A program made the translations under genes and the position numbers. Below the pieces are notes generated by a model. It saw only the letters and a program-made list of their open reading frames with translations, searched no databases and was not told the DNA's origin. Source: Nissolia schottii (Eukaryota; Streptophyta; Magnoliopsida; Fabales; Fabaceae). From it: a stretch of 64,000 nucleotides of DNA. The stretch is from the NCBI GenBank assembly GCA_003254905.1, contig QANU01015964.1, positions 76,710 through 140,709 on the forward strand. The letters are read 5' to 3'. How positions within the stretch are numbered: the stretch's first letter is position 1; the number at the start of each line of letters is the position of its first letter. Of this stretch, positions 37,944-49,862 are shown piece by piece.

Positions 37944-38474
37944 TAAGGGTGTATATAAGGTGAACCAATCCGTCCAACTCGTTTGACTCGAAATCGATTG
38001 AGTCTGCTTGACTCGAAGTCGATTGGGTATTGAGTAAGAACTTGCTTGAATCGATACTTTGTTGGTTGGGTGACGGGTTCTAGATTCTAAAACTGAATCA
38101 ACTCGTCCACCTAACGAAGACTTTTTCCCTAATACTATGAAATTCAATTCAATGCCCTATCCCTGACAAAAGAGAAAAAAAAAACCTCTACCCCCAATGG
38201 CAAAAAAAATGAGCTAATAACGTCGTCCAATTAAAAAAGGAAATGAAACTATTAAAGATAAAAAAGAAGTCACAAAATTTTTAAAATAATGAGAAAAAAT
38301 TCTATAAAAAAATATTGTAATCACTCATTGATCTGTTGACTCACACAACAATTCAATGAATTGATTTGAACTAAATGATCAAGTTACTTTAAAATCATGT
38401 AACTCAATTCGTCCAACCTCTCATCAAGTTGGTCAATTTGATGAATTTTGTCATAAATTGAACGTACACCCCTA
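37944..38474. mobile_element. Decayed hAT-like non-autonomous element
   Basis: It starts TAAGGGTGTA and ends TACACCCCTA, with related inner phrases (GTCCAACTCG and its inverse). The end motif TAGGGGTG is shared with the well-defined element at 45256. No matching 8-bp flanks remain. Confidence 0.5.
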
Positions 38475-39805
38475 CCGATATAGATCCAAAGCACGACTAT
38501 CACGTTCCATAACATGCATAAACTAATACTGATAATAAAAATTTATTCATTGACTAGACACGACGATGGCCAACATCAACATAATAACCAAATTAACCAA
38601 AAGTATAATAGAACCCCCGCCACAAAAGACAAAGGAAAGAACAGTTTGGCCGTGGAAAATAAAATTATAGAAAACTTGCTTAAGGTCACCATCGAATTTA
38701 ATTGCTTTCTAAAAGAATAGTCCTACACAGTGGGCACCCATCTCTCCAATTGGTTAAGGTCAACTATGAATTTTTTTTGACAGAGATTTCTGGTAACGAT
38801 GACATGTAACCACCGGAAAAAGTGCTACTCCCACCTCGGATTTAGGGGTAGACCTAGCTAGCCATGTTTGTGAAAACGAGAATAAATACTCTTATGTTAT
38901 TTTATTATAAAATAAAATTATGTTTAATTTCTTATTATCAATTAAAAAGTGAAATCTAAAACATGAAATAATCAATTAAAAATTGATGATAAAGATTAAA
39001 CATAACATAATTTATTATGTAATAAAATGATAGGGGAATATCAATTTTTTTACCGAAACTAACATCTTCCCCCATGAGAAAAAGGATAAAAAAAAAGGGA
39101 AGTAGGCCTTTTGATAAGTCAATTTTCAAGGAAAAATAAAAAATCAAATTCTAAAAAATGTGTTCACCTGTGTTATAGTTCTTGCTTTTTAGACAAAATA
39201 TGTACTTAATTAATAAGTAAATTGAAGTATGTCAAATCATTATAAAATTCAAAGGGATCTCACAATAAACCAACCAATTATTTTAACGTGTAATTAAATA
39301 GTTGTTAATATATTTAACAAAACAAATACGAAATGCAGGCCTATCATATGTGTTGTGATGTGACGTCGTCCAAAACCGAAGAAAAAAATTCAAAGAGATA
39401 AAGGGCAGCAAGAAGAAACAACTCTATAAACGGGGAAAACGGAAAAACGACCCTTCTGGCTAAATCAATCAATCTAAATGATGCAATTTTTCTCATGTTC
39501 ATTGGCCAATAGAGGCTCATTTTTGTTTTTTCATGGCAAGAGAGAGAGTAATACAAATAGCAAATACTCGTGAAAAACAAATTAAAAAGAAAAAAAACAC
39601 CAACAGAGAGAGGGGGCCATTACGAGGACGTATTATTATTGATCGTAAAAATGAATGGACTAACGAAATTGATTTAGAACATAACATTGGTGACTAATCA
39701 CCTCCAAGACGTCCCACACAATTTGACATTAAAAAAGATTGGAGCCCTTTCAGGAATTCGGATATATATAATTGAAAGGCAGAGATAGGAGATAAGAACA
39801 CATAC

Positions 39806-40010
39806 CTGTGTCAAGTGTTGAGATTCATTCGTAGGAGAGGGCCTCTCTCGGAGAAACAACGTTAATTAAGGAGCCTAGCCTGAAACGAAATCAAACCAAT
39901 CAAGGGAAGAAGGATGAGAAGGGTAAAACGTTGTATGGAGGCATTATCAGAATCCTTTTAAGACGGGAAAAAGAGGAAAATGAAAAAACCACCTAATAAA
40001 AATGGAAAAG
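39806..40010 (-). other. Predicted first leader exon, probably of TPP
   Basis: On the minus strand, a TATAAATA box (40037-40044) is followed by a non-coding stretch that ends TTGACACAG before the donor GTATGTG. The nearest minus-strand gene downstream is TPP, and plant TPP genes often have leader introns. The implied intron is about 3.5 kb. The link to TPP is inference. Confidence 0.35.
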
Positions 40011-40036
40011 AGGAAGCACCGTTGAGAGGCTTTAGG

Positions 40037-40044
40037 TATTTATA
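40037..40044 (-). promoter_or_regulatory. Candidate TATA box, probable TPP promoter
   Basis: TATAAATA on the minus strand, just upstream of the predicted leader exon. Confidence 0.4.
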
Positions 40045-40149
40045 TGTTCGAGGTATAAGGAGACGTGCCTATCAGTGTTGTTTATTTAACGCTGTATAAT
40101 TTTACCATGATTCTCGTATAATAATTACAATAATGCTACAATAACATAA

Positions 40150-40611
40150 AATGGGTCTACATGGGTTGGGTTAGGTCATATCTGTCAATATTATAGACCT
40201 GACCCACTTTATGCTGGTCAGCTTGGGTTATTTTTGCATTTTTGGGTTAGGTATCTATCAAACTTGTCACCCATTTAAGGCGGGTCGAGTTAGGTAAGTT
40301 AGCGAATGATCTGTCATAATTTTTTTAAAAATAAAAAATAAAACAATTTTTTAAATTAACATATTTTTTAATAAAATATTATTTTTTAATGCATAAGAAA
40401 ATAAATTTAATAATTTTTTTAATAAATATAAAATAATAATAATAATACTTAAATAATAAAAAAATGATACATAGGGTCGGGTTGCACATGTGAGACCCAA
40501 CATTCAACTCTATATACACGACGGGTGCGTCGGGGTTTGACCCGCCAATCCAACTCAAAGGGATTGGGTTAGATTGGATCGACGGGTTGACCCAACCCAT
40601 GTTTAGCCCTA
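40150..40611. mobile_element. Decayed hAT-like non-autonomous element
   Basis: ACATGGGTTGGGT near the left end is repeated inverted near the right end, which closes GCCCTA. Inner GGGTCGGGTT-type phrases match the element at 45256. Flanking 8-mers do not match. Confidence 0.55.
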
Positions 40612-40619
40612 ATGAACAA

Positions 40620-43600
40620 CACATTTTTAGACAATAAGAAATAAATGTCTCACAAAAGTATGGGTTCACATTTTCTCTCTTAATGGTGAAAAACATACAT
40701 TTATTAGAGAGTTGTTCATTGTTGTTCATAAATGTGTTGCATACGTAACATTCCTCTAATAATTAATGATATAGTTAATATTTAATTTTTTTTTGGGGCC
40801 ATAAAAAAATCTTATAGTTTTTGGACTAATAAATCAAGTTATGTATCTTAGACATGAATATCAATATTTGGTCAGCCGACTTTCTTAATTTTCTTTTTCT
40901 CGTTTGAAAGTTTTTTTTTTTTTTACATCTAGAGTATTTAGGGTATTCATTCTTGATAATAATAACTAATTTTTTATATAAAATAGTAGACTGTCACCAA
41001 AGAATTTTTTATTTTTGTCAATAAAGGTGAAACCCTCACAACTACCAACTCATGCCTTTTGATTCCTCTTTTTAAATGTAACTAAAAGGAGTTTAATTTT
41101 GATGTAATATTTTTTAATGAGTGATGTAAAATTAGTTTGAAATTCTTTTACATTGATGATATATAAAATGTATTTCAATTAAAAGTTGAGTAAGGGTGTC
41201 TTAAATCAGAAGAATATTTTTATATGAGAGATGAGAAGAATAAGTTGTCACCATTACTCTTACAACGATGACAAGTTGAAAAAAAAAAACAAAAAAGTTC
41301 AATATAGCGGTTAAAACATTTTTGCAATGTCAAAGGTTTTAACTAATAATATTTCTATGTGTCGAATTTTTTTTGGTAAAGTTCTAAGTGTCAATATATT
41401 GTATGAGTAAAATTACTTGTATGTTCAATTTTGATAAATATTCAATACTCAAAAAGCATTAAGTTTATCATGTCAAGTTTGCCTATTTCTTTTTTCTCTA
41501 CGGTGAATTACATAATTTTGTGAGTACGAGGGTTGATTTCAAGCAAGAAAAGAATAAAATGGATGTACAAATTGTATATCACGTTAAAATAAATAAATGA
41601 AGAATCCTAGGCCAAAATAAGAGGTATCATAGTAACACGTGTAACAAGACTTTACAAGTGGGTGACACCTGTGAAGAAGGTAGATGATGATGTGGTTTTG
41701 TGTCAGACTGGGCCCACAATGCAAGCACCTATACATATTGGCCTCCTGTCCCTTTGTAACAGAGCTGGCATTTGTCGGTGACGAAAATCTTTCTGTGCTC
41801 TAACATTTTTCATTTTATAATTTTTTTTGCATGTTTCTTTTAGTTACACTTAATTTGATGTGTGTTTTAATTGTATTATTAATCACTTATTTTAATTTAT
41901 ACACTTAAAAACATATAAAAATTAAATGCTAAATAATTTTTATAAAATATATATTAAATATGTTTTAAGAATATAATCAATTATCTTTAATTTTTTAGGT
42001 AAAAATAGTTTTAAATCGTTTTATGTTCATCGCATTGCTGAAAGTTAGATGGATCTACGAGGGTTAGGAGAAAAAAATACACATGAAAGGACAAATTCTT
42101 GGTTCAATAATGCGTTGGTTCAACGTGGCTTTTTTTTTTTTTCGTTCTTTTTGACTTCGATGTAATAAAACATCGAGTTCATGGTCAACAGGTCAAGGCA
42201 AATTCTTAAATACTTCAAAACAGAATAATACTATTACTTTATATCATTTGAACTGTTCTATTAAAAATATATGACAATTTAATATAAATTATATATCAAA
42301 TTGGAGTGTTTAATTATGAATAATGCAAAATTTATTTTTATTTTCGTTTTGTGGAAACTTAAAAAATTGATAATTAGCTAGAACTCCGAAGCTCTCCTGC
42401 GTGCTGTCACATGGCCTAACAGCCAAGCTGGTATAAAAAAAAAAAAAAACAAAAAGGGGTCTCAATCATGATCATGGGTTTGGGTTCAAACGCTGAACAT
42501 ATTTTGATTAAATTTAATGCAAACATTTTATAGTAAGAACAAAAACACGAGTTTCAATTTATTCATTAATAATATTAAATATGGTTATTCAATTGATTTA
42601 TTTTTATTTGTAAGGATTTTTAAATAATAAATATGATAATTAATTTTATTGATTGATTAAATTCAAATAAAATTTTGCCACCAAAAATAAGAGAAACAGG
42701 ATGTCAAGCATACAGTTGTCAAAAGACAGTTATTTTCCTTGTACTATAAATAAATGTGGGTAATCCCACAATGAAGATTATATAACTCTATATAACCCTT
42801 TATATACTGCCAATAGAGAACTAAGTATGCATGGTGAAGCTCATACTTTTTTCTTTGTTTTAGTTTGGTTAGTAAGTTTTTTTTAGAAGTACGTAGTTGT
42901 CTAAAGGGCTGTCTTTAGTTTGTTTCCTTTTTCATTTCACCTTTTTTTTTTCTTCTTCTTTCCTCTTTTTCTTTCATCCTTTCTTTAACTATTTCTCACA
43001 CGTATAAATTAAACATAAAATCAAAAAGATATAAAATATCTTAATATTGAGCTTGTGGAGAACAGTCAACAATTAACACCAATATTATAGAATGTTAATA
43101 TAATATTGAGTTCATAGAGAATAATTTGTATTTGACACTAATATTAGAAAACATCAAACACGTATTCAGTTTGTTGAGAACAGAGATATTGACATTAATA
43201 GTGTGTGGGGGCAAATTTTTTTTTTGAGTTAGAAATATCAACCACATATAACACAAGAATTAAATCGATTAAACTCAACACTTATTTATTATTTAAAAAC
43301 TCATAAAGAGAAATCGACTATATTCCTTGAATTGATATCTAGAAACAACGGAGAGTTGTGGTCAAGGTATTCAAAATCCATGCAAAATAAATTGTTATTT
43401 GAGAGTTTAGACAATTAATTTCTCTATTGACCAAAAAAATAATAAAGACTATTAATTTTTCTTTCTTATGTTTGTCACGTAGAGTTTTACTTTAAGAGGT
43501 GTTAATGAGGTTGGACTTTTACAAGACTGCAAGGGTATCATCTGTTCTTACTTGACAATTATAAAGTTATTGGCTTGTACCACGAAACTAGTGAAAAATA

Positions 43601-43985
43601 AAAGTAGAATAATCTTTTATAGTCAACAAGTACCAAACATCAAGCAAACGGTTGCGCATGCCGTATCTCTGTTCTTTCCGTAAATTTATGCAGCCTTTCG
43701 TTGGTCTGAAAGGGCAATAACTCAAAATGGAAAGAGCTAAGAATTAATTCTCCGTTAAACGGAATGTCATTCTCATTGTGATTAAGATTTTAGTAGATTC
43801 GTACTCAATTGTATTTTTTTGTTTTTGTTAATTTTTAATTATATTTATGCAACCTTTCATTTTATAATCAGAGAATCAGTGATATATCAAACATCGGCGG
43901 AATATTCTAAAATTGTTCTACGTCAATTTAGTACAAGATTTTTCATGCCACGACATAAACTTATAGTAGGTTGCAAATGGACGTC
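40620..43985. other. Gene-poor stretch
   Basis: Low-complexity, AT-rich DNA with no supported gene. A degenerate tandem pattern occurs at 43040-43205, listed separately. Confidence 0.5.
43040..43205. repeat. Degenerate tandem repeat, about 60-bp unit
   Basis: Three diverged copies of a unit containing AATATTGAG..TGGAGAACAG and ACACCAATATT-like phrases follow each other. No coding content. Confidence 0.45.
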
Positions 43986-43990
43986 CAACG

Positions 43991-44110
43991 TAGGGGTGAA
44001 AATATGTCAAGTCAAACCCTTAACAGGTTAGGTCTGTTTTATTAATCTTCGGTCTGAGTCTGACCTGGAGTCTGTCAGGCTGACCTATTTACTCACAAAT
44101 GTTTATTTAT
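43991..44110. mobile_element. hAT-like element fragment (left end)
   Basis: It begins TAGGGGTGAAAATATGTCAA and contains GGTCTGAGTCTGACCT. The right end was not found; the long-TIR element starts just beyond. Confidence 0.45.
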
Positions 44111-44136
44111 GTTTATTAAAAAAAATAAACTTATTG

Positions 44137-45076
44137 CCTTATCCACAAGACTAGCATTACTTTTTACAACATTTTATGCAATCATATTATTAATATAATT
44201 TTATTATTTAATTTTTCTTTTTAAAGAAACCCTAATCTAAAGAGTCCCCAGGATTCTCCAACACTCACACTCTCATCTCATTTAAATAATGTGAGAGAGC
44301 TTTGATGACATTTTTCTTTTTATTTTTGTTGGTAAAATGTCTTATATCATGATAGACCTGCCTATTTTTTATTATAAAAATAAAAAATAAATATTAAAAT
44401 AAAATAAAATAAAATATGCAATTTTTAATTTTTCAAAAATAATTACAACAAAATATTATTTTTGTTAATAACTTAATTTCTTAATATAATAATATTCTAA
44501 AGTAAAAAATTAATCTATATGTATATAAAAGTATTTATTGAGAGAAGGGAGAGAGTTTAACTGAATATAGAACATTTACTATATAACAAGCAAGAGTGTA
44601 TCAATTCAATATGAATCAAAAAGACATTTTCAATAAAGAATTGAAACTCTAAAGCTGCAAGCTGGTAGGATATGCCCATGAAGAAACAGATCAAAAGACA
44701 AGTATGAGCAACATGAATATCCTTTATGTGGGAGGAAAATCAAATTTTCATCCATTGATTTTATCATTAAGAAACCAAAATCTATATCTCAAAAAAGTTT
44801 GCTCAACTTTGTTATGTATATCACCAATTTTCTTGCTTACTATGAGATAGTAAGATCATAGACAGAATATATGGCATTTGACCAACAAAAAACAAAAAGA
44901 AAAATGCTAGCAAAGCTCTCTCACATTATTCAGATGAGATGAGAATGTGAGAGAGTCCTAGGGACTCTTTAGATTATGGTTTCTTTAAAAATAAAATTTA
45001 AATAATAAAATTATATTAATAAATATGATTGCATAAAATGTTACCAAAAGTAATGCTAGTCTAGTGGATAAGACAT
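44137..45076. mobile_element. Long-TIR element, copy A
   Basis: About 940 bp with inverted repeats of about 200 bp (44137-44340 and 44880-45076); ends read CTTATCCAC.AGACTAGCATT inward. The core has no long open frame. Copy B at 63000-63964 has the same ends and the same core in the opposite orientation. The right end holds an RNA polymerase III A-box-like TAGTCTAGTGGATAAG (45057-45072) with a B-box-like GGTTCAATCC 66 bases further out. Superfamily unknown; Mutator-like is possible but no 9-bp duplication was found. Confidence 0.8.
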
Positions 45077-45255
45077 TAGTCTGGCTACGTCTACACGAAG
45101 TGTGATATAATGGTAGTTCATATTATTTTTTAATTATATTGGTTCAATCCTTACGTGAATAAAAAAAAAAACATTTTCTAATTATGACAAATGATAAACA
45201 CTTTGAATGTGAAAAAAAAAAGGCTCCTCGACCTTTTTCAATTAGATCTTTAAAT

Positions 45256-45807
45256 TAGGGGGTGGGTAGGATCCGTCCATGCCACAGATCCGACCTGCCT
45301 ACTAGCGAGTGGATTAGGTCGGGTAAAATTGTCATTTTTTTATGGGTACTTGCCACCTGCTAGAGTCGGGATAGGTTAGGCGGGTCAGAGGGTGACTCGC
45401 CCTCCTTTTTTTTAAAAAAAAAAACTATTTACAAAAAATTCTATTTCTTTAAAAGAAATCCATTTTTTAAATAGAAAAAAAGCTATTATTTTTTTAAAAA
45501 AATAAACCTATTTTTAAAATTAAAAAATCTTTTTTAAAATTTAAAATAACCATATTTTAACATTTCAAAATTAAAAGTAATATTAATGTAATTGTCAATA
45601 AATAACATAAAGTCTATTTTTTAAAAAAATAAACATATATAGGCGAGTTGCGAGTTGGGTCGAGTTGAGAAGTAGGAAACCAAGACTCAATCTATATTAT
45701 ATGGCGGATCTGTTGGGTCTAACCCACCGACCCGCCTCAACCCGACCAAAGCGGGTTGGGTCGGATTGACGGATCGACGGGTCGGACTCAACCCATGTTC
45801 ACCCCTA
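45256..45807. mobile_element. hAT-like non-autonomous element, 552 bp
   Basis: The ends TAGGGGGTG and CACCCCTA are inverted. A perfect 8-bp target duplication CTTTAAAT flanks it (45248-45255 and 45808-45815), the hallmark of hAT insertion. The subterminal parts are rich in GGGTCGGGT-type phrases. There is no transposase. Confidence 0.88.
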
Positions 45808-46288
45808 CTTTAAATTACAACAATCTTTAAAATTGTCCTCTTTACTCAATTAGAGTTTTACTTCTTGATGTAACGAAGTATGTGATGACACATGTCAAAA
45901 TTGTTGTATTTATTTTTATTTTATCTTTTATTATATTATTTAAATATTTAATATGAATTCATTTTTATATATATATATATGTCAATCCTAATGAAAACGA
46001 TTATAATTCATCCAATTTTTAAAAAATATTTAGCTTAACTAATTTTTTATTTTGTATTAATATATGTTTTTAGAAATGCTAAATAATATGTAAGAGAAAT
46101 ATTTTTAAGAAAAATGCAAGAACTTTAAAATGTGTCATTTAAACATTTCGCCACTAGATAAACTCTAAATTAGATAGAAGGATCAATTTTAAAGATTGAA
46201 ATATTTGAAAATCGAAGGTTTTGCAATTAATTAGTAGAACTGAAAAGATAAAATAGTAGAAAACCGTGGTTAAAGAAGTGTGAATTTT

Positions 46289-46482
46289 TTTTTTTTTTTT
46301 GGTTTCCCAGGGTATCCCCACCCGCGTGTCAGGTGAGACTAATCCCTCGCCGTTCTGAAGTCCAGTAAAGGGGTATACGGCTGGCCTGTGGGTTTGCTCC
46401 ATTCACAGGGAATAGGGATCGAACCCCTCCCACCTGCTTAAGGGACGAGAGTACTTAACCACTCACGCCAACCTGCCCGGTT
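46289..46482 (-). mobile_element. tRNA-derived SINE
   Basis: On the minus strand it reads an A box (TTGGCGTGAGTGGTTAAG) and B box (GGGGTTCGATCCC), then a body ending in GGGATACCC...AAACC and a poly-A tail (the T run at 46285-46300). A perfect 16-bp target duplication, AAGAAGTGTGAATTTT, flanks it (46273-46288 and 46483-46498). Confidence 0.92.
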
Positions 46483-46498
46483 AAGAAGTGTGAATTTT

Positions 46499-47030
46499 AA
46501 CCGTACTTTTTGTGATGTGTACAATGGAAAACTAATTACTCCAAGAATATTTATTATATATATACTAAATTGAAATATAAGGTGCTTTTTTAAGTAAAGA
46601 ATTACTTGGAATGATATTAGTTTCAGAATTTAATTAATTTCAAATGACAATTTTCAATTATAAAAGTTAATATTATTTTGGTGTCACTTGTAATTGAGAA
46701 GAAAATGATTTTGAAGATAACATATTTTAAAAATAAGTTCTGGACACGGTGATGAACATAATTGAGGAGATAACATATTTAAAACAACAATAACATACAT
46801 TGTTGATTATTGATATGGCATGCAGTATCAAATGAAGGTAGCTCAAATTGCATTCTTTTTATATTTAGTGTGCACTGGACATAATACGCAGTTTGGCCTG
46901 TGAATGTTATCACCTTCTGCAAAAGAGTCATTAATTATAGTCCTGCTTGTAAAGATCAAGTGGGCAAACTTGCTTAGTTTAGTATGAAGTTAAGAAGCAA
47001 GTGGCGTTTTCCCTTCCACCGTGTCCATTC
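46499..47030. other. Intergenic, no gene seen
   Basis: AT-rich, no gene signal. Confidence 0.5.
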
Positions 47031-47035
47031 AATTC

Positions 47036-47464
47036 TGTTATAGACTAGGCCATTAAGGCCCATCTTGGAACCTTAACTCGAAGGTTCGCGGATCAATCCG
47101 ACCCCGAGTTATCACCCCGCTAACAATTATAGAGATTCTCACCCAGTGATATACAATCCTCGGGGGCGAGATTCTCGCCCCGTGGTATCCTCCCTCTAGG
47201 GAGTAACGCTCCACGATCCTCGGATGCCAACTCAACGGAAAGATCCCAGAATAGAGGAATTCACGACCACCACTCGGGTATTTAAACCTAAATAGCATAC
47301 CAAGTACACCCAAAACCCATCTCCCCCTTTAATTCCCCTATTGCTTCAAACCTTTACTAACTTGGGTGTCAGAGTCATTGCAGGTACCCGTCCCGGCGAC
47401 CCCGAACCTGCAGAGGAGTTCCAGGATCTAAATTGTACCCTTCGATAGAAATTCCGTGTTCACA
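47036..47464 (+). repeat. Solo LTR-like remnant, Ty3/gypsy (Ogre/Tat-like)
   Basis: A GC-richer block beginning TGTTATAG, with a TATTTAAA box near 47279 and a closing part ACTTGGGTGTCAGAGTCATT then GCAGGTACCCG, as in Ogre/Tat LTRs. No internal coding region and no matching 5-bp flanks were found. An 86-codon open frame inside on the minus strand is not a gene. Confidence 0.6.
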
Positions 47465-47608
47465 TTAATGATGATTATCAAATCAATTTATCCCGCCAAC
47501 TCTAGAGCGTTGTAAAGAATCGTCAATTTTTTTTACTTTTTTGCTTTTTTATATTTTTACCTTTTTTGGTATACACTTAGCTATCAAAATTAAAAACTCT
47601 TGTTGATA

Positions 47609-47635
47609 ACTATATATATATATATATATATATAT
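47609..47635. repeat. (AT)n microsatellite with adjacent N
   Basis: Short AT run ending at an N (47635). Confidence 0.9.
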
Positions 47636-47639
47636 NACC

Positions 47640-48317
47640 ACCGAAAAACGAACTTATCCTAAGAAAACCCAATAAAAAAATCCAAGAGCGGAAAAATATC
47701 CAAGTCAGATTAAGGCCACTAATTATAATCTCAATAAATACTTTTCGCCCTAAAAAAACACATAATATAGATCAATGCAATCTCCACCTAAACATAAGCC
47801 GAGTATCAAATATCATATCTATATTTGTAAAAGATATCATAATATAATATGTATATTTATTTAGTGTAAAACACATTATCAGCTTATGCTTAATTTATAA
47901 TTTGTAAGTTTTATTCTAGCATCAAAAACACAAATACAAAATAATCTTATTTTGTTTTCCTGGTACTGGAATAAAATTTGTGATTTATCAAAGAAAGTAA
48001 CCTTATTTATAATTAAAATTTAATCAAATAATAAATAAAATATAAGTTGGGCATCGTGTGCTAAATAAATCCATTATATATCATAACCCATAGTAACTCT
48101 AAAATAATAACCGGGACCATGCATTGATCATTTTCAGTTGTTTATCCTCTGATTCCTGTACTTACAGTTTCGGAGTTTGTGCTTAATGGATCAGGTAAAC
48201 TAGCCCACATGAACATGTATATAGTTTACGCAGGAAATCTAACACGTGTATCCTGCTTGTTACTAATCCTTCTATTTTTCCCTTTGTTTACAAAGTGAAA
48301 GTGGGTATATCATAAGG
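47640..48317. other. Intergenic, no gene seen
   Basis: AT-rich sequence with no gene signal. Confidence 0.5.
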
Positions 48318-49235
48318 GTCACGATTAACTTGATTTTAAGTGTGTTTTAAATTTTAGTTGTTTATTAGTTATTAATTTTAAAAATAATTTTAAGTTATTT
48401 TTTAATAATTATAATTATAGTTATTTTATTTTTTTATTTTACAATAAAAATTGTTTGTTAAAATATTTTATTTTCTTAATTTAATTATAAATTTTTTAAC
48501 TTTATTTGTTAAATCATTTTTACTTTTATCTTTTGTCTCTTTGCTTTTCTAAAAATTAACGTAAATATGTTTATTTATTTATTTAGTTCAATAATGCAAA
48601 AAAGTTTCAATAGAACAATTACCTTTTTTTTTACTCTGTGCCCCAATAAGTAACACACATTCTTGTATTACAAAGAGTCTAAACAGCCGTACTCATCCAA
48701 CTAAGGGAAGGCATTGGGGTCAAATTTTAATTCAAGACACACTGTTGGGGTAAAAGTTTAATTTAAAACTTCTTTACAAATATCACCTTAATTGCTAAGC
48801 GGTTTTAATTACTGACGCCAACATGCACCTAAATCCAATATAATTGGATGCGTTCGACAGGTCTGCGATGCGACTCTATTTCAAAAGCCCCAGGTAGAGA
48901 TTTCTTAGAAGAAAAAATAATGGTTGAAAAAGATGAAAAAGGTTTAAACAATAACAGAGAGAAGATGAAAAATAAATAAATAAGTATATTTACATTAATT
49001 TTTAAGAAAGGGGAGAGACATGAGAGAAAAGTGAAAATAATTTAACAAATGATGTTAAGAAATTTATAATTAGGTTAAAAAAATAAAATATTTTGACAAA
49101 TAATTCTCATTATAAAATAAAAATAAAATAACTTTGATTATAATTATTAAAACATTGACATGAGGTTATTTTTATAATTAAAAATTAAAGACTAACAAAT
49201 ATCTAAAACATATTTAGGACAAAGTTAACTGTCAT
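48318..49235. mobile_element. Foldback-type element with about 270-bp inverted repeats
   Basis: Left arm 48318-48590 and right arm 48960-49235 are diverged inverted copies; the outer ends read GT(C/G)ACGATTAACTT and ATGACAGTTAACTTTGTCC. The arms match those of the 52.9-54.8 kb complex. The core is non-coding. Confidence 0.65.
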
Positions 49236-49813
49236 CATAATGTTTAATATTTCATTATTTATTATACATGATATTTATCTCATTTCATCTTATCATATTT
49301 AATAAATAGTAAAATATTAAACATTACTTTTTACATTTTATTTTAAAAAATAATAAAAATGAGAGGATTTTGATCCATAACATTCATTTCCTTTTTCAGA
49401 TGGGGACCTATATTGAACAGACTCCTTTATCGATGTTCTGTTTGAAAAATGGTTATTTTTTGTCCATGACTTGAACCGAAATTCTTGTAAAATACGTTAA
49501 CGCTGCACGCCTAGCACCGGCCATTAGAAGGAAAAAAGGAAAAAAAAAAGTTGTCATAACACGAACCAACTATCAATAAAGATAATGATACAATAGACGA
49601 TTATTTACGACAATGATATTAATAAATATGTGGAATCCATGATAATAGAATTCAGAGTAAAATTTTCATTTTTATGAGTACAATTATCTCATGGTTGTTT
49701 CTCACCATAGCCTATCTTATAGAATTATGATATACGAAATCTTATGACGATGAATCAACAAAATTGGCTAGGGAAGTAGGAAAATACAATCTCAACCCAT
49801 TTATTGGATAGAT

Positions 49814-49841
49814 AAATAAAATAAAATAAAATAAAATAAAA
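49814..49841. repeat. (AAAAT)n microsatellite
   Basis: About five AAAAT units just downstream of the PLATZ stop codon. Confidence 0.9.
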
Positions 49842-49862
49842 TTGGATTCATTCAATAATCAA

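Noticed and set aside
47053..47313. 86-codon minus-strand frame in GC-richer DNA
   Set aside because: It lies inside the LTR-like block with a TATA box and typical LTR end; no protein family fits.
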